A DNA stretch of 64,000 nt from Deltaproteobacteria bacterium (lineage in GTDB: Bacteria > Desulfobacterota > GWC2-55-46): NCBI GenBank assembly GCA_016177845.1, contig JACOUO010000003.1, positions 62,001 through 126,000 of the forward strand, given 5' to 3'. The notes under the pieces were generated by a model, which ran no database searches, was not told where the DNA came from, and saw only the letters and a list, made by a program, of their open reading frames with translations. This document shows, in pieces, positions 45,691 through 56,120 of the stretch (its first letter is position 1; the number at the start of each line of letters is the position of its first letter). The translations under genes and the position numbers were made by a program.

Positions 45691-46209
45691 TCATCCTGCT
45701 TCTTCATCCTCTCTGACCCAGATAATCCTGGCTATTTTAGTATCATCGGTCCACTTGTATTCTATCTTACCGTTAAATGCCTTGGTAAGTATCTTGCCTA
45801 TCCTCTGCGCGAATTTTTCAGTTGTCGTGCTTATCTCTATCCTGCCCTCATGCTCTTTAACCTCGACTATCTGTTCAAGAGGATTTATGGACATTGCCCT
45901 GCTTTTTTTATTTCCGAGAAGGCGCATCAGTTCTTCCCTGTGCTCTGTGGGGAAATTCCCCTCGATTATAACAAATCCCCCGGGGTATTTGTCTCTGATT
46001 TTCTGGCAAGCGGGGCAAAAAACCTCGCCTCCGATCTTGCTCCTGAGATGTTCCGGAAGCTCGTCATTTCTGTACCATCTCTTTTCATGATAGACCGAAC
46101 GGCACTTCCTGCATATGGACATGTCTTTCGGAGCTTCTTTTGAGAGGTACGGGTCATGCTCGCTGTTTATCGCTTTTCTTGTATGAAATCCTCTTGCACC
46201 TCTGCTCAT
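45691..46209 (-). CDS. NMD3-related zinc-ribbon protein (BCAM0308-like)
   Basis: The 172-residue product has one zinc ribbon (ICRKCRSVYHEKRWYR with VFCPACQKIRD), a FVIIEGNFPTEHREELMRLL segment and a C-terminal alpha/beta part (RIEISTTTEKFAQRIGKIL and IARIIWVREDEE). I associate this with the bacterial BCAM0308 family, whose ribbon resembles that of the 60S export factor NMD3. Function is not known; RNA or ribosome binding is inference from the ribbon. Good AGGAGG box. Confidence 0.7.
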   Translation of the reverse strand: MSRGARGFHTRKAINSEHDPYLSKEAPKDMSICRKCRSVYHEKRWYRNDELPEHLRSKIGGEVFCPACQKIRDKYPGGFVIIEGNFPTEHREELMRLLGNKKSRAMSINPLEQIVEVKEHEGRIEISTTTEKFAQRIGKILTKAFNGKIEYKWTDDTKIARIIWVREDEEAG

Positions 46210-46255
46210 AATATACCTCCTGTTTTGAAACGAGGCCTAATCTAATTATATAGCA

Positions 46256-47284
46256 TTAAAATATTTTCGTGATTTCATCTGTTTTAAAAGGCTTTAAGGG
46301 CTGAATCTTGCCGCTATCCATTATTTTTACACCTTTTTTTCTGTCGGTTATTTTCCCTATGCGGCAGGCCTTTATCCCTGCTTCTTTAAGCTTGCCTATA
46401 ACCTTGACCGTATCTTCAGGGTTAATTGAGATTATCAATGCGCCTGAGGCAATGGCGCCCATTATATCCAGCCCGTAATGGTCGCATAAGGCCTTTGATT
46501 CAGGCAGTATGGGAATTGCGGATTTTTCCGCCAAAATCCCGCATTTTGAGGCAATCGCAAGCTCATGGAGGCCTGTGGAGAGCCCTCCTTCGGTGGGGTC
46601 GTGCATGGCATGCACCCTTCCGTTCTGAACAGCTATGAGGGCCTCTTTCAAAATGCTCAGTCCGGGCCGCCTCAGAAAATTTTTACACCTTGTAATGAAC
46701 TTTGGGTTAAAGTTCTTTACAAGTTCATCTCTCTTTTCTCTGGCAATGATGCTTACCGCCTCAATCGCTATCCCTTTTGTGAGCAGGATGTCGTCCCCTG
46801 CCTGTGCTCCGCCTCCGGTGATTAACTTATGGTCCTGAATTTCTCCGAGCATATGGCCGACCACTATAGGCCTGTCTATGTCTGGGGTAATCTCGGTATG
46901 GCCTCCGCAAAGCGTAATATCGAGTTGTTTGCACGCCTTATTTATCTGGGCAAAGATGGACTGAGCCATTTGGGCGGTTGCCTTTCCTTCAGGCAACAGG
47001 ATTGTGGCAAGGACCCATCTGGGAACCGCTCCCATTACGGCTATGTCATTTGAGTTTACGAAGATTGCGTAGGCGCCTATATCATCGGCAACGAATGTGA
47101 TGGGGTCTGTTTTGGCTACCAGGTATTTGCCGTGGAAGTCAATTACCGCGGAGTCGATTCCAATGGAAGGGCCGACTATTACGCTTGGGTCTTTGCGCGC
47201 GTACTTGTTCAGAAGCCTTCTCAGCAGTTCCAAAGGGAGTTTGCCTGCCGGAAGTAATTTTGTGCCTCTTTTGCGCTCTCGCAT
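46256..47284 (-). CDS. AIR synthase-related protein (PurM/HypE superfamily)
   Basis: The 342-residue product has the PurM-superfamily signature blocks: GPSIGIDSAVIDFHGKYLVA, NSNDIAVMGAVPRWVLATIL, GGHTEITPDIDRPIV and HDPTEGGLSTGLHELAIASK. HypE (hydrogenase cyano-group synthesis) is a close relative but ends in PRIC; this protein ends EITKIF, so it cannot carry the HypE thiocarbamate. It is better called an AIR synthase-related protein with ATP-dependent activity of unknown substrate. It begins 16 bp after the FBPase stop. Confidence 0.83.
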   Translation of the reverse strand: MRERKRGTKLLPAGKLPLELLRRLLNKYARKDPSVIVGPSIGIDSAVIDFHGKYLVAKTDPITFVADDIGAYAIFVNSNDIAVMGAVPRWVLATILLPEGKATAQMAQSIFAQINKACKQLDITLCGGHTEITPDIDRPIVVGHMLGEIQDHKLITGGGAQAGDDILLTKGIAIEAVSIIAREKRDELVKNFNPKFITRCKNFLRRPGLSILKEALIAVQNGRVHAMHDPTEGGLSTGLHELAIASKCGILAEKSAIPILPESKALCDHYGLDIMGAIASGALIISINPEDTVKVIGKLKEAGIKACRIGKITDRKKGVKIMDSGKIQPLKPFKTDEITKIF

Positions 47285-47300
47285 TACAAGGCCCTGCTCT

Positions 47301-48407
47301 TTATTTTTTCCTGAACCTGTCCTTTAATTTATCCATTACCATGGGCAGAGAGGAGTATTCAAGCTCGCTTTGGGCCATGCGGTGCGGCTGAAAGGCGCCA
47401 TGCCGCCTCATGTACTCAGTGGCCTTATTTGCTGTCTTTCTCGCCTCATCAAAGCTCGGGTCGTCAAACATATCGTGCGGGCCGATGAGCTTGCCGTTGG
47501 AAATCTGAAACCCTGCCCCGATAAGTCTCGGTGGGCCCTCAAACCTTGTAGGGTTTGCCTCATAGAAAGGCACGGGCATAAGCGGCCCGATATGTGAGCC
47601 CCTCATCCACCCCGATACGAGGTGCGGGAACGAGAATGCCTCCATTACTTCGCCTATTGCGGGAAAGCCTGCTTGACACCTGAATATTACCGAGGATTCC
47701 GATTTTGACATGACTCTTCCGGCCATAAGATTGTATTTGTGGACGGCTGTTACGGCGGCTACTTCCCTGTCAGAATTCCTTGATACGGATATGACTATAT
47801 ACCTGCATGTAGAGCCGATCAGGGCAAGCAGATGGTACAGTTCCGTTGGCGTTGATATCTGGACCTCTCTATTCTCCTGAAGGTCATAGATGGTAAAAGA
47901 GAAGCCTTCAAGCATCGTAGGCTCCATGAAAAGGCCCGGAGTGTTTGAAGGGTCCGCGAAGACCTTATACAAAGGCATGTTCCATGCGCCTACTCCTGCC
48001 TTATTAGCCATGAGCACAATGACAGGCTCGCTTGACCTCTCAAGAAATTCCATCTCTGCGATACCCGGCCCCTTGCACCTGATGTCGCCCATAAAACCTT
48101 CCATGTCAAGGCCGCGGCCTGTGGCATAGAGCTTAAGTTCATCAGCCACTTCCTTGCAGGCAGTAAAGATATTCCATGCAAGCTCATGTATTTTTCTGTC
48201 GTTCGGGCCGTTGCCGTGCGTTATGATAAGCTCAAGGTCGTCCCCGCACCTGAGGACATGGAAATCAATTATGATCTTTTTTTCCCTTGCGGCAAATAAT
48301 CTTTCTTTTGCGGTATCAAGTACATCAGGATGGCTGCTTACATGGCCGATAAACCCGCCAATGTCCGCTGTTATTACGCTTAGCGTTATTTTAGGCTCTC
48401 CTGCCAT
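47301..48407 (-). CDS. Class V fructose-1,6-bisphosphatase (archaeal-type FBP aldolase/phosphatase)
   Basis: The product (about 368 residues) matches the archaeal bifunctional FBP aldolase/phosphatase: ITLSVITADIGGFIGHVSSH, HVLRCGDDLELIITHG, GPGIAEMEFLERSSEPVIV, MPLYKVFADPSNTPGLF, GCQ-like GFPAIGEVMEAFSFPHLVSG and GSHIGPLMPV. These conserved Asp/Gly/Lys segments bind Mg and the sugar bisphosphate. The enzyme drives gluconeogenesis in one step from triose phosphates and is common in archaea and deep-branching or anaerobic bacteria. ATG 48407 is used; a TTG two codons upstream has better spacing from AAGGAG. Confidence 0.93.
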   Translation of the reverse strand: MAGEPKITLSVITADIGGFIGHVSSHPDVLDTAKERLFAAREKKIIIDFHVLRCGDDLELIITHGNGPNDRKIHELAWNIFTACKEVADELKLYATGRGLDMEGFMGDIRCKGPGIAEMEFLERSSEPVIVLMANKAGVGAWNMPLYKVFADPSNTPGLFMEPTMLEGFSFTIYDLQENREVQISTPTELYHLLALIGSTCRYIVISVSRNSDREVAAVTAVHKYNLMAGRVMSKSESSVIFRCQAGFPAIGEVMEAFSFPHLVSGWMRGSHIGPLMPVPFYEANPTRFEGPPRLIGAGFQISNGKLIGPHDMFDDPSFDEARKTANKATEYMRRHGAFQPHRMAQSELEYSSLPMVMDKLKDRFRKK

Positions 48408-48416
48408 CTTCAACAC

Positions 48417-48747
48417 ATCTCCTTAAATTTAATCGGGTGCCCGGGGAAGTTTCCGCTCTCTGCAGGGCGGGTCAAAGTCGAGTTGAAAAAAGAAAAAAAT
48501 TTGCAAAAACCCCTGACATTTGAGGCAAGGTAGTTGAATTCCTCTTCCACAGGCAGGCCATGAATCAGTTTGCCGCTCTTTTGGTGCGCAAGGAGATTGT
48601 GATGGGCCGGTCAGAAGGGTATTCTTATCCGTTCGCTCTCGATGAGGAGGAAAGCAAGAAGTCCCGATGCCGAAAGCGCATAAATAAACAAAGTGCGGCC
48701 ATGCGTTATCGACCGCACCTTTGCCTATATAATTCTACTGATCAGGA
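48417..48747. other. Intergenic region without a supported gene
   Basis: A short forward frame (48560-48751) has no ribosome binding site logic, no family resemblance and odd composition, so I do not call it. The only structure I see is the terminator at 48686-48722. Confidence 0.5.
48686..48722 (-). terminator. Probable terminator (minus strand) after the YtxH gene
   Basis: AAGGTGCGG pairs with CCGCACTTT around a 13-nt loop; TTGTTTATTT follows on the minus strand. The loop is large, so efficiency is uncertain. Confidence 0.55.
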
Positions 48748-49047
48748 TTAAGACTCTTTTGAAAGCCTTTCCCTGCCTTTATAATAAGCTTCTTTGCCTG
48801 CTTCGTAGGCTGCTGAAATATCCTCTTTTTTATCGGTTACCATCTGTTTGACTTTTCCTGTGCCTTCGGCAACCCTGTATCTTGTATCCTGATATTTGTC
48901 TTTTGCCCAGTCTCCGGCATCTTCAAAGCCTTCTTTGATTCTCCTTCTTGTCTCATTGCCTGCCTGCGGCGCGAAAAGCAGCGCAAGGCCGGCCCCAATC
49001 AATCCGCCAACAAAGAACGCGAGAAAGGTGCTCCTATTGTTTTCCAT
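48748..49047 (-). CDS. YtxH-domain small membrane protein
   Basis: The product (about 99 residues) starts MENNRSTFLAFFVGGLIGAG, with one glycine-rich membrane helix and LLFAPQAGNETRRRIKEGF, the YtxH signature, and a helical tail. YtxH proteins are small stress-linked membrane proteins of unknown role. AAGGAGG supports the ATG at 49047, which overlaps the end of the DUF948-type gene upstream by 14 bp. The two form an operon. Confidence 0.85.
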   Translation of the reverse strand: MENNRSTFLAFFVGGLIGAGLALLFAPQAGNETRRRIKEGFEDAGDWAKDKYQDTRYRVAEGTGKVKQMVTDKKEDISAAYEAGKEAYYKGRERLSKES

Positions 49048-49420
49048 CTTCGCCACCTCCTTTTTTTTCTCTGCTAAAGAATCGTTTGAACCCCTGTTCA
49101 GCTCCAAAAAGAAAACTAATGCCGCTGATTATCGGGCCTTTTACATTTTCAACAACCATATCCGCTATTCCGGCAACCTTCATCCCAAGGTCTTTTGCCT
49201 TTTTTACAAGTTCCTCGACATCCTCTACCTGGTCTCCGGCTTTTCTTACAATAAAGTTTACGCCCTCAACCGTTCTTTTTCCTTCAATTGTCAAGTCTTC
49301 AACTGCTTTTATCGTTCTTTTAAGCTGGAGCAGGGCCGGCACCAATGCCAATACAAAAATCAGTACCGCCAGCGCGATAAGCAGTACGGCGATCTCGTAC
49401 AAATTTGCGGATATTGTCAT
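49034..49420 (-). CDS. DUF948-like membrane protein
   Basis: The product (about 128 residues) begins MTISANLYEIAVLLIALAVL with one membrane helix (residues 7-30), followed by a coiled-coil (LKRTIKAVEDLTIEGKRTVE, KAGDQVEDVEELVKKAKD) and ends with a polar tail. This matches DUF948 proteins, which are often encoded just before a YtxH gene, as here. AGGAGGGG lies directly before ATG 49420. Confidence 0.8.
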   Translation of the reverse strand: MTISANLYEIAVLLIALAVLIFVLALVPALLQLKRTIKAVEDLTIEGKRTVEGVNFIVRKAGDQVEDVEELVKKAKDLGMKVAGIADMVVENVKGPIISGISFLFGAEQGFKRFFSREKKGGGEDGKQ

Positions 49421-49782
49421 CTCCCCTCCTGTTCTCAAGTATATCTTGGAATATAGCTCTGTCAAGTTAGCGCAAAGAAAAGTTCCTGAAAAAAGCTTTG
49501 AAAAACAAATAGTTATAGCTGAATAGGTTTTGTAGCCCCCGTTTTTTAAGAACGGTTTAAGCCCCCTTGGGCCGACCACCTTGAAGAAGTTAAATCTTTC
49601 TAATCTTCCTTTAAGATTGGAAGGAGTATAATATTGGGGATTGCTTGATTGTGTTACCTTGAAAGTATATCGGAAAATAAAGAGTTTAGTATCAATTATA
49701 CTTGACATTTATCATATTTTTAGAGTAGTATGTACCTCAGCGAGTTTATGGCTCTCTAACCTTAAACCCGGAGACGAACCGC
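49421..49782. other. Divergent intergenic region
   Basis: This separates the minus-strand DUF948-YtxH pair from the plus-strand gene at 49783. It holds a CCGTT/AACGG hairpin near 49547-49563 and a TTGACA at 49702-49707 without a good -10 box. No gene is seen. Confidence 0.45.
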
Positions 49783-50184
49783 ATGAAAGTCACAAAAAAA
49801 CTATCCGTAATCCTCCTTATCTTCGCAGTGCTGACATTTTCAATCCGTTCAACAGCCAATGCTGAAGATACAATGCAAAAGGCGTTGACTGATTCACTTT
49901 ACGGCGGTCTTGTTGGAGCGCTGTTAGGTTCAGCCCTCCTCTTGCTTACTGATAATCCCGATGAGCATTTAAGCTACATTCCCACAGGAGCCGCAGTCGG
50001 TATCCTTGCGGGTGCCGCATACGGAGTGGCTACAAGCGGTATTGTCCGCACAAGCGCGGCAGAGGTTGAGAATGGCAAGGTTACATTCAATATGCCTACA
50101 ATCCAGAGGGAAGAAATTTACGACAGGAATGTGGATGATAAAGAAGTAATAAACAGGGTAGAGCTGGTAAAACTTAAATTCTAA
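49783..50184 (+). CDS. Secreted or membrane protein with glycine-zipper helices, unknown
   Basis: The 133-residue product has a signal peptide (KLSVILLIFAVLTFSIRSTA, cleavage near NAED). Two hydrophobic, Gly/Ala-rich segments follow (GGLVGALLGSALLLL and AAVGILAGAAYGVAT), then a polar C-terminal part. It may be an outer-membrane-associated or periplasmic glycine-zipper protein. No family recognised. GGAG precedes ATG, and a strong terminator follows. Confidence 0.7.
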   Translation: MKVTKKLSVILLIFAVLTFSIRSTANAEDTMQKALTDSLYGGLVGALLGSALLLLTDNPDEHLSYIPTGAAVGILAGAAYGVATSGIVRTSAAEVENGKVTFNMPTIQREEIYDRNVDDKEVINRVELVKLKF

Positions 50185-50206
50185 ATCCCATTAAAAGATA
50201 AATTTG

Positions 50207-50243
50207 AAAAACCCTGCGGCTGAGAGGCCGCAGGGTTTTTTTA
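50207..50243 (+). terminator. Intrinsic terminator
   Basis: AAAAACCCTGCGGC pairs with GCCGCAGGGTTTTT around TGAGAG, then T-rich sequence follows. Ends the transcript of the gene at 49783. Confidence 0.85.
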
Positions 50244-50316
50244 TTTCTGTTCTTTAATCATCTGGGGTTTTTAGCTCAAAAGGTCTGAAAAAAGCCGTGC
50301 CGAAGCCCTTGGTGGT

Positions 50317-50493
50317 TCATTTGACAACCTTTTTGAAGATGGTGTAGCCAAGGACAAGGAAGGTGATAAAAAGTAAGAGTGAAAGTGCGAAAAGTACCTT
50401 GGCTATTGTTGCGGCGACCCCGGCAACCATTGAAAATCCCAGTACACCCGAAACAATGGCGATGATCAGAAATGTAAGCGCCCAGGAAATCAT
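50317..50493 (-). CDS. DUF1328-type small membrane protein (YtjA-like)
   Basis: The product is 58 residues, almost wholly two membrane helices ([20 protein letters not shown] and [20 protein letters not shown]). This matches the DUF1328/YtjA family of tiny stress-associated inner-membrane proteins. AAGGAGG stands seven bases before ATG 50493. A longer reading exists upstream but would start without a ribosome binding site. Confidence 0.85.
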   Translation of the reverse strand: MISWALTFLIIAIVSGVLGFSMVAGVAATIAKVLFALSLLLFITFLVLGYTIFKKVVK

Positions 50494-50754
50494 ATCTGCC
50501 TCCTTTCTTAACGCTGAAACGGCCTGCGATCTATATTTGAGTCTTTGCCTGATTCTGAAGTTTGTCAATCGGGGGTAAACGCTCTGGAGAGGGAAGTGCC
50601 TAGGGATATTGTCCTTTTTCAGGCGTTTAGCTGAAAAAAAGCTTCCTGCGCTAGTGTTTGAAGGACTAAATGAAAAAAATGCAGGGCTGGCTGAAATCGT
50701 AATGGGAGTGGGAGAGAAATTCCTGAGCAGAATGTTTTTTCTGTTCTAAAAATA

Positions 50755-50800
50755 AAAAACTCCGGCCCTTTCCCTTTTCGGGGAGGAGACGGAGTTTTTG
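50755..50800 (-). terminator. Intrinsic terminator (minus strand) after argC
   Basis: On the minus strand AAAAACTCCGTCTCCTCCCC pairs with the GGAAAGGGCCGGAGTTTTTT arm (outer stem AAAAACTCCG/CGGAGTTTTT) and is followed by a T-run. Confidence 0.7.
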
Positions 50801-50822
50801 AGTTCTTGATTGTGAAAGCCCC

Positions 50823-51860
50823 TTAAATTGCTAACGGAGGAGCTGAGAGCGCCATATCTTCCTTGAGCCAGAACATTATATTCATGTTCTGCACAGCCTG
50901 GCCTGAAGCGCCTTTCACAAGGTTGTCTATTGCGGATACAGCTATGACCTGCTTTCTTTTTTCATCTGTAAAGATGCCGATGTCGCAGTAGTTCGACCCG
51001 CGCACATTGCTGATATTGGGGAATGTGCCCTCAGGCAATACTCTTACAAAAGGCTCACTCCTGTATGTTTCACGGTAAAGCTCGTAGACCTCTTTGGCAG
51101 AGACGGATTTAGTAAGTTTTGCGTAGGTCGTTGTCAGTATTCCCCTCGATACTGGGATAAGGTGAGGGGTAAAGGTGATGTTGATGTCTGAACCGGCAAC
51201 CCCGGTTAATTCCTGTTCGATTTCAGGCGTGTGCCTGTGCGAGCCTATTTTATAGGCCTTAAATCCGCTTGAGACCTCTACATAGGAAGTGTCAATGTTT
51301 GCGCCCCTGCCTGCGCCTGATACACCGCTCTTTGAGTCGACTATGATTGATTCCTTATCGGCAAGCCCTGCCCTCAGCAGCGGCGAAAGTGCAAGGATTG
51401 CGCTTGTCGGGTAGCAGCCCGGGTTTGCCACGAGATGGGCGTCCTTTATGGCAGCCCTGTGCAGTTCCGGAAGCCCATAGACTGCCTCAGGCAGTAAAAA
51501 ATCCGCCTTATGCTCGCCGTACCATGTCTTGTAGGTCTCTAAGCTGTGCAGGCGGAAATCTGCGCTGAGGTCAATGACCCTATTGTCAGCCTCAAGCAGC
51601 GCAGGCACCACCTCCTGCGAGGCGCCGTGGGGCAGGGCGCTGAATACGACATCAACACTCAGCCTCTTGAAGTCCTCAGGCTCTGAAAATATAAGGTCAT
51701 CGTAATAACCCTTTAAAGAAGGGAAGACCTCGGATACGGGCTTGCCCTTGTACTGCCTTGAAGTGGCCTCAACCACCTTTGCTGTAGGATGTTGGGTCAA
51801 TATCCTTAAAAGCTCAAAACCTGTATAACCGCTTCCGCCGACAATGGCTACATTAAGCAT
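50823..51860 (-). CDS. argC: N-acetyl-gamma-glutamyl-phosphate reductase
   Basis: ArgC makes N-acetylglutamate semialdehyde for arginine biosynthesis. The 345-residue product has the NAD(P) binding motif VGGSGYTGFELLRIL, the catalytic Cys in ANPGCYPTSAIL, the active His region HRHTPEIEQE and the C-terminal region typical of type 1 ArgC. GAGGTCGG lies before ATG. The gene is followed by its own terminator and is separated from rpsI by another terminator, so it is a single-gene unit here. Confidence 0.96.
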   Translation of the reverse strand: MLNVAIVGGSGYTGFELLRILTQHPTAKVVEATSRQYKGKPVSEVFPSLKGYYDDLIFSEPEDFKRLSVDVVFSALPHGASQEVVPALLEADNRVIDLSADFRLHSLETYKTWYGEHKADFLLPEAVYGLPELHRAAIKDAHLVANPGCYPTSAILALSPLLRAGLADKESIIVDSKSGVSGAGRGANIDTSYVEVSSGFKAYKIGSHRHTPEIEQELTGVAGSDINITFTPHLIPVSRGILTTTYAKLTKSVSAKEVYELYRETYRSEPFVRVLPEGTFPNISNVRGSNYCDIGIFTDEKRKQVIAVSAIDNLVKGASGQAVQNMNIMFWLKEDMALSAPPLAI

Positions 51861-51925
51861 TCCGACCTCTTAAAATTAGTTTTCAGCAATTTTAAAATAT
51901 TCCTGATTAAATGGCTACAAAATAA

Positions 51926-51957
51926 AAAAGGGGAAGGCTTGTAAGCCTTCCCCTTTG
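51926..51957 (-). terminator. Intrinsic terminator (minus strand) after rpsI
   Basis: AAAGGGGAAGGCTT and AAGCCTTCCCCTTT pair around AC; on the minus strand TTTTTTATTTTG follows. It closes the rplM-rpsI operon. Confidence 0.85.
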
Positions 51958-51976
51958 GATTGATACAGTAGAGAGA

Positions 51977-52366
51977 TTACCTCTTTGAGAACTGGAATCT
52001 CTTTCTTGCGCCCTTCTGACCGTACTTCTTTCTTTCCTTCATCCTCGGGTCCCTTGTAAGAAGGCCTGCTTTCTTTAAGACTCCCCTGAGGGTTGCGTCT
52101 GATATTATAAGGGCCCTTGCGATTCCGTGCCTGACAGCTCCTGCCTGGCCGCTTTCGCCGCCGCCGTCGACATTGGCTATTACATTGAACTTGCCTGTTG
52201 TGCTTGTAAGTTCAAGAGGCTGTCTTACGATACCTTTTAAGGTCTCGCGGCTGAAGAAGTCTGCCATTGCCTTGTTGTTTACTGTTATATCACCGGCGCC
52301 GGGAAGAAGCCTTACCCTTGCTACCGAAGTTTTGCGTCTTCCGACTGCGCTGAATACGTCTGCCAT
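51977..52366 (-). CDS. rpsI: 30S ribosomal protein S9
   Basis: The 129-residue product has the S9 signature [49 protein letters not shown] and the terminal KRFQFSKR, whose Arg reaches the P-site. It is cotranscribed with rplM (34 bp upstream), the universal order. Confidence 0.97.
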   Translation of the reverse strand: MADVFSAVGRRKTSVARVRLLPGAGDITVNNKAMADFFSRETLKGIVRQPLELTSTTGKFNVIANVDGGGESGQAGAVRHGIARALIISDATLRGVLKKAGLLTRDPRMKERKKYGQKGARKRFQFSKR

Positions 52367-52400
52367 TTTGAGTTTCCCCCGTAAATTCTTTCTTCAATAA

Positions 52401-52829
52401 TTAATCGGCCATACCCACAGGCATCTGCGCCGCGTGGGGATGTGAACTGCCGGTATAGACTTTTAACTTCTTGAACATATCCCTTCCGAGAGGGCCCTTG
52501 GGGAGCATGCCCCAGACTGCCTTCTTTAAAACCTCTTCGGGGTTTTCAGCCAGCATCTTCTCGAGCGGTATTGATTTAAGACCGTTCGGATACATCGTGT
52601 GGTGGTAGTATATCTTGTCGGTAAGCTTGTTGCCTGTTACTGCCACCTTCTCGGCGTTGATGACGACTACGAAGTCGCCTGCGTCAAGGCTGGGTGTGTA
52701 TGTGGGCTTGTGCTTACCTCTTAAAACGGTCGCTATCTTTGCAGCAAGCCTTCCAAGGGTCTTGCCTTCAGCGTCCACCAGGTACCATTTTTTTGTGTTT
52801 GCGTCTACTTTCGGAAGAAATGTCTTCAT
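52401..52829 (-). CDS. rplM: 50S ribosomal protein L13
   Basis: The 142-residue product has L13 hallmarks: [50 protein letters not shown] and [19 protein letters not shown]. First gene of the rplM-rpsI operon, with AGGATTTAAAG before ATG. Confidence 0.97.
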   Translation of the reverse strand: MKTFLPKVDANTKKWYLVDAEGKTLGRLAAKIATVLRGKHKPTYTPSLDAGDFVVVINAEKVAVTGNKLTDKIYYHHTMYPNGLKSIPLEKMLAENPEEVLKKAVWGMLPKGPLGRDMFKKLKVYTGSSHPHAAQMPVGMAD

Positions 52830-52861
52830 CTTTAAATCCTCAACATTAATTTGAATTCTAA

Positions 52862-52890
52862 AATTTAAACTATTTCTTGCCTTCTGTCAA
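52862..52890 (-). promoter_or_regulatory. Promoter of the rplM-rpsI operon
   Basis: On the minus strand TTGACA (52890-52885) and TAAATT (52867-52862) are 17 bp apart. The start of transcription would be near 52855, about 26 nt before the rplM ATG, leaving a short leader. No L13 autoregulatory RNA motif was identified. The rest of the gap to ligA holds nothing I recognise. Confidence 0.55.
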
Positions 52891-53121
52891 GAGATTTTCT
52901 TGAGACTAAAAGACAATAATACCCGTTCCTGATTCCGGACTTGAACAAGGGATATTCTTTATACCTGAAAAACTATCGTAAATCAATACATTTATTTGCT
53001 TCGGCCTGAAAAGGCTTTGGCCTCTCAGCCGCAGGGCTCGTTCAGGCAAGGCCTTTTTGCCCCTGAATACAGCTAAAACCGCTTAGAATTTGACCTCTTA
53101 ATCCCTCTGTGCTACAAGTAG

Positions 53122-55146
<2,025 letters not shown>

Positions 55147-55147
55147 G

Positions 55148-55354
55148 ATGGAAGTACCGTTCAGGATGCTCAGTGAGGATGCCCTTAACGGCCTTATTGA
55201 AGAGTTCGTCACTCGTGAGGGCACGGATTACGGTCAGACCGAATATTCGCTTGAGAAAAAAGCTCTGGTCGTAAGACGCCAGCTTGAGACGGGCAAAGCC
55301 GTAATCGTATTCGATGAGGAGACCGGCACATGCAACATAATCCCGAAGGAGTAG
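55148..55354 (+). CDS. YheU/UPF0270 family protein
   Basis: The 68-residue product aligns by eye with the YheU family: P-x-x-x-LS-x-x-x-L-x-x-LI-EEFVTREGTDYG, then EYSLEKKALVVRRQLETGKA and VIVFDEETGTCNIIPKE. The family is uncharacterised. The gene begins 2 nt after ligA and overlaps the next gene, so it is in a ligA operon. Confidence 0.85.
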   Translation: MEVPFRMLSEDALNGLIEEFVTREGTDYGQTEYSLEKKALVVRRQLETGKAVIVFDEETGTCNIIPKE

Positions 55355-55608
55355 CGGGCTGGGAGGTCTATATAATAAAGACTGAATCAGGCGCTCTTTA
55401 CACAGGGATCACAACGGACCTGGACAGAAGATTCAGCGAGCATTCGGAAGGCAGAAAGGGTGCAAGGTTTTTCAGGACATCAAGGCCTGTTGAGATAGTC
55501 TTCAGGGAGCGGCATAATACCCGATCAGAGGCAACCGTCCGCGAGATGGAGATAAAAAAGATGAAGAGGCAGGAGAAGCTTCATCTGGTTGAAATTGCGT
55601 CTAAATGA
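55330..55608 (+). CDS. GIY-YIG domain protein (UPF0213/YhbQ-like)
   Basis: The 92-residue product is a stand-alone GIY-YIG domain: VYIIKTESGALYTGITTDLD (GIY...YTG), RRFSEHSEGRKGARFFRTSR with the Arg/His region, and EATVREMEIKKMKRQEKL with the metal-binding Glu. Such YhbQ-type proteins resemble nucleases, although activity of the single-domain forms is uncertain. It overlaps the YheU-like gene by 25 bp. Confidence 0.9.
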   Translation: MQHNPEGVAGWEVYIIKTESGALYTGITTDLDRRFSEHSEGRKGARFFRTSRPVEIVFRERHNTRSEATVREMEIKKMKRQEKLHLVEIASK

Positions 55609-55609
55609 T

Positions 55610-56083
55610 TTATTTGTAGAAGGTATCCCTCTCATAGATAAGGGGCTTTCCTTCCTTTACCACTCCCCCGTCAAGCACTTCGCCGACAAAGATCGTATGG
55701 TCGCCAGCGTCAACCCAGGAAGCCACCTTGCAGTCCATCCATGAGATGCAGTCCTTGAGTATCGGAGAGCCTGTTACTTTCGTGTTGTATTCAATATTTT
55801 CAAATTTATTGGTCTTGGCGCCTGTCTTAAGCCCGAAGTGCTTGCCTGTCTCAATGTGCTCCGGGCCGAGAACATTTACGGCAAATACCCCTGACTCCAT
55901 TATCATATGATGGGAATACCTTGCCTTGCCTATCGAGACTGTTATGAGAGGAGGGACAAAAGACGCCCTTGTGACCCATGCCGCCGTAAGCGCGTTTACC
56001 TTGCCGTTGTGCGCCGTGCTTATAACAAAAACGCCTTGCAGGATATACTTCTGCGCAAGGGATATTTCAGGCTTTATTGGCAT
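55610..56083 (-). CDS. Flavin reductase-like FMN-binding split-barrel protein
   Basis: The 157-residue product has the flavin reductase-like domain: GVFVISTAHNGKVNALTAAW, ASFVPPLITVSIGKARYSHH, ESGVFAVNVLGPEHI and DHTIFVGEVLDGGVVKEGKP. Such proteins bind FMN and act as flavin reductases or in small redox chains with rubredoxin and similar proteins. It is convergent with the GIY-YIG gene with a 1-bp gap. Confidence 0.9.
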   Translation of the reverse strand: MPIKPEISLAQKYILQGVFVISTAHNGKVNALTAAWVTRASFVPPLITVSIGKARYSHHMIMESGVFAVNVLGPEHIETGKHFGLKTGAKTNKFENIEYNTKVTGSPILKDCISWMDCKVASWVDAGDHTIFVGEVLDGGVVKEGKPLIYERDTFYK

Positions 56084-56120
56084 TGGCTCTGCCCTCCGTA
56101 ATAAAGGTTTAAGGATTCGG

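Noticed and set aside
46256-47284. HypE hydrogenase maturation protein
   Set aside because: The essential C-terminal PRIC-type cysteine is absent (protein ends EITKIF) and no other hyp genes are nearby.
48560-48751. 63-codon forward frame between FBPase and YtxH genes
   Set aside because: No family resemblance, Arg/Lys-rich tail running over the terminator hairpin; its end overlaps the YtxH stop.
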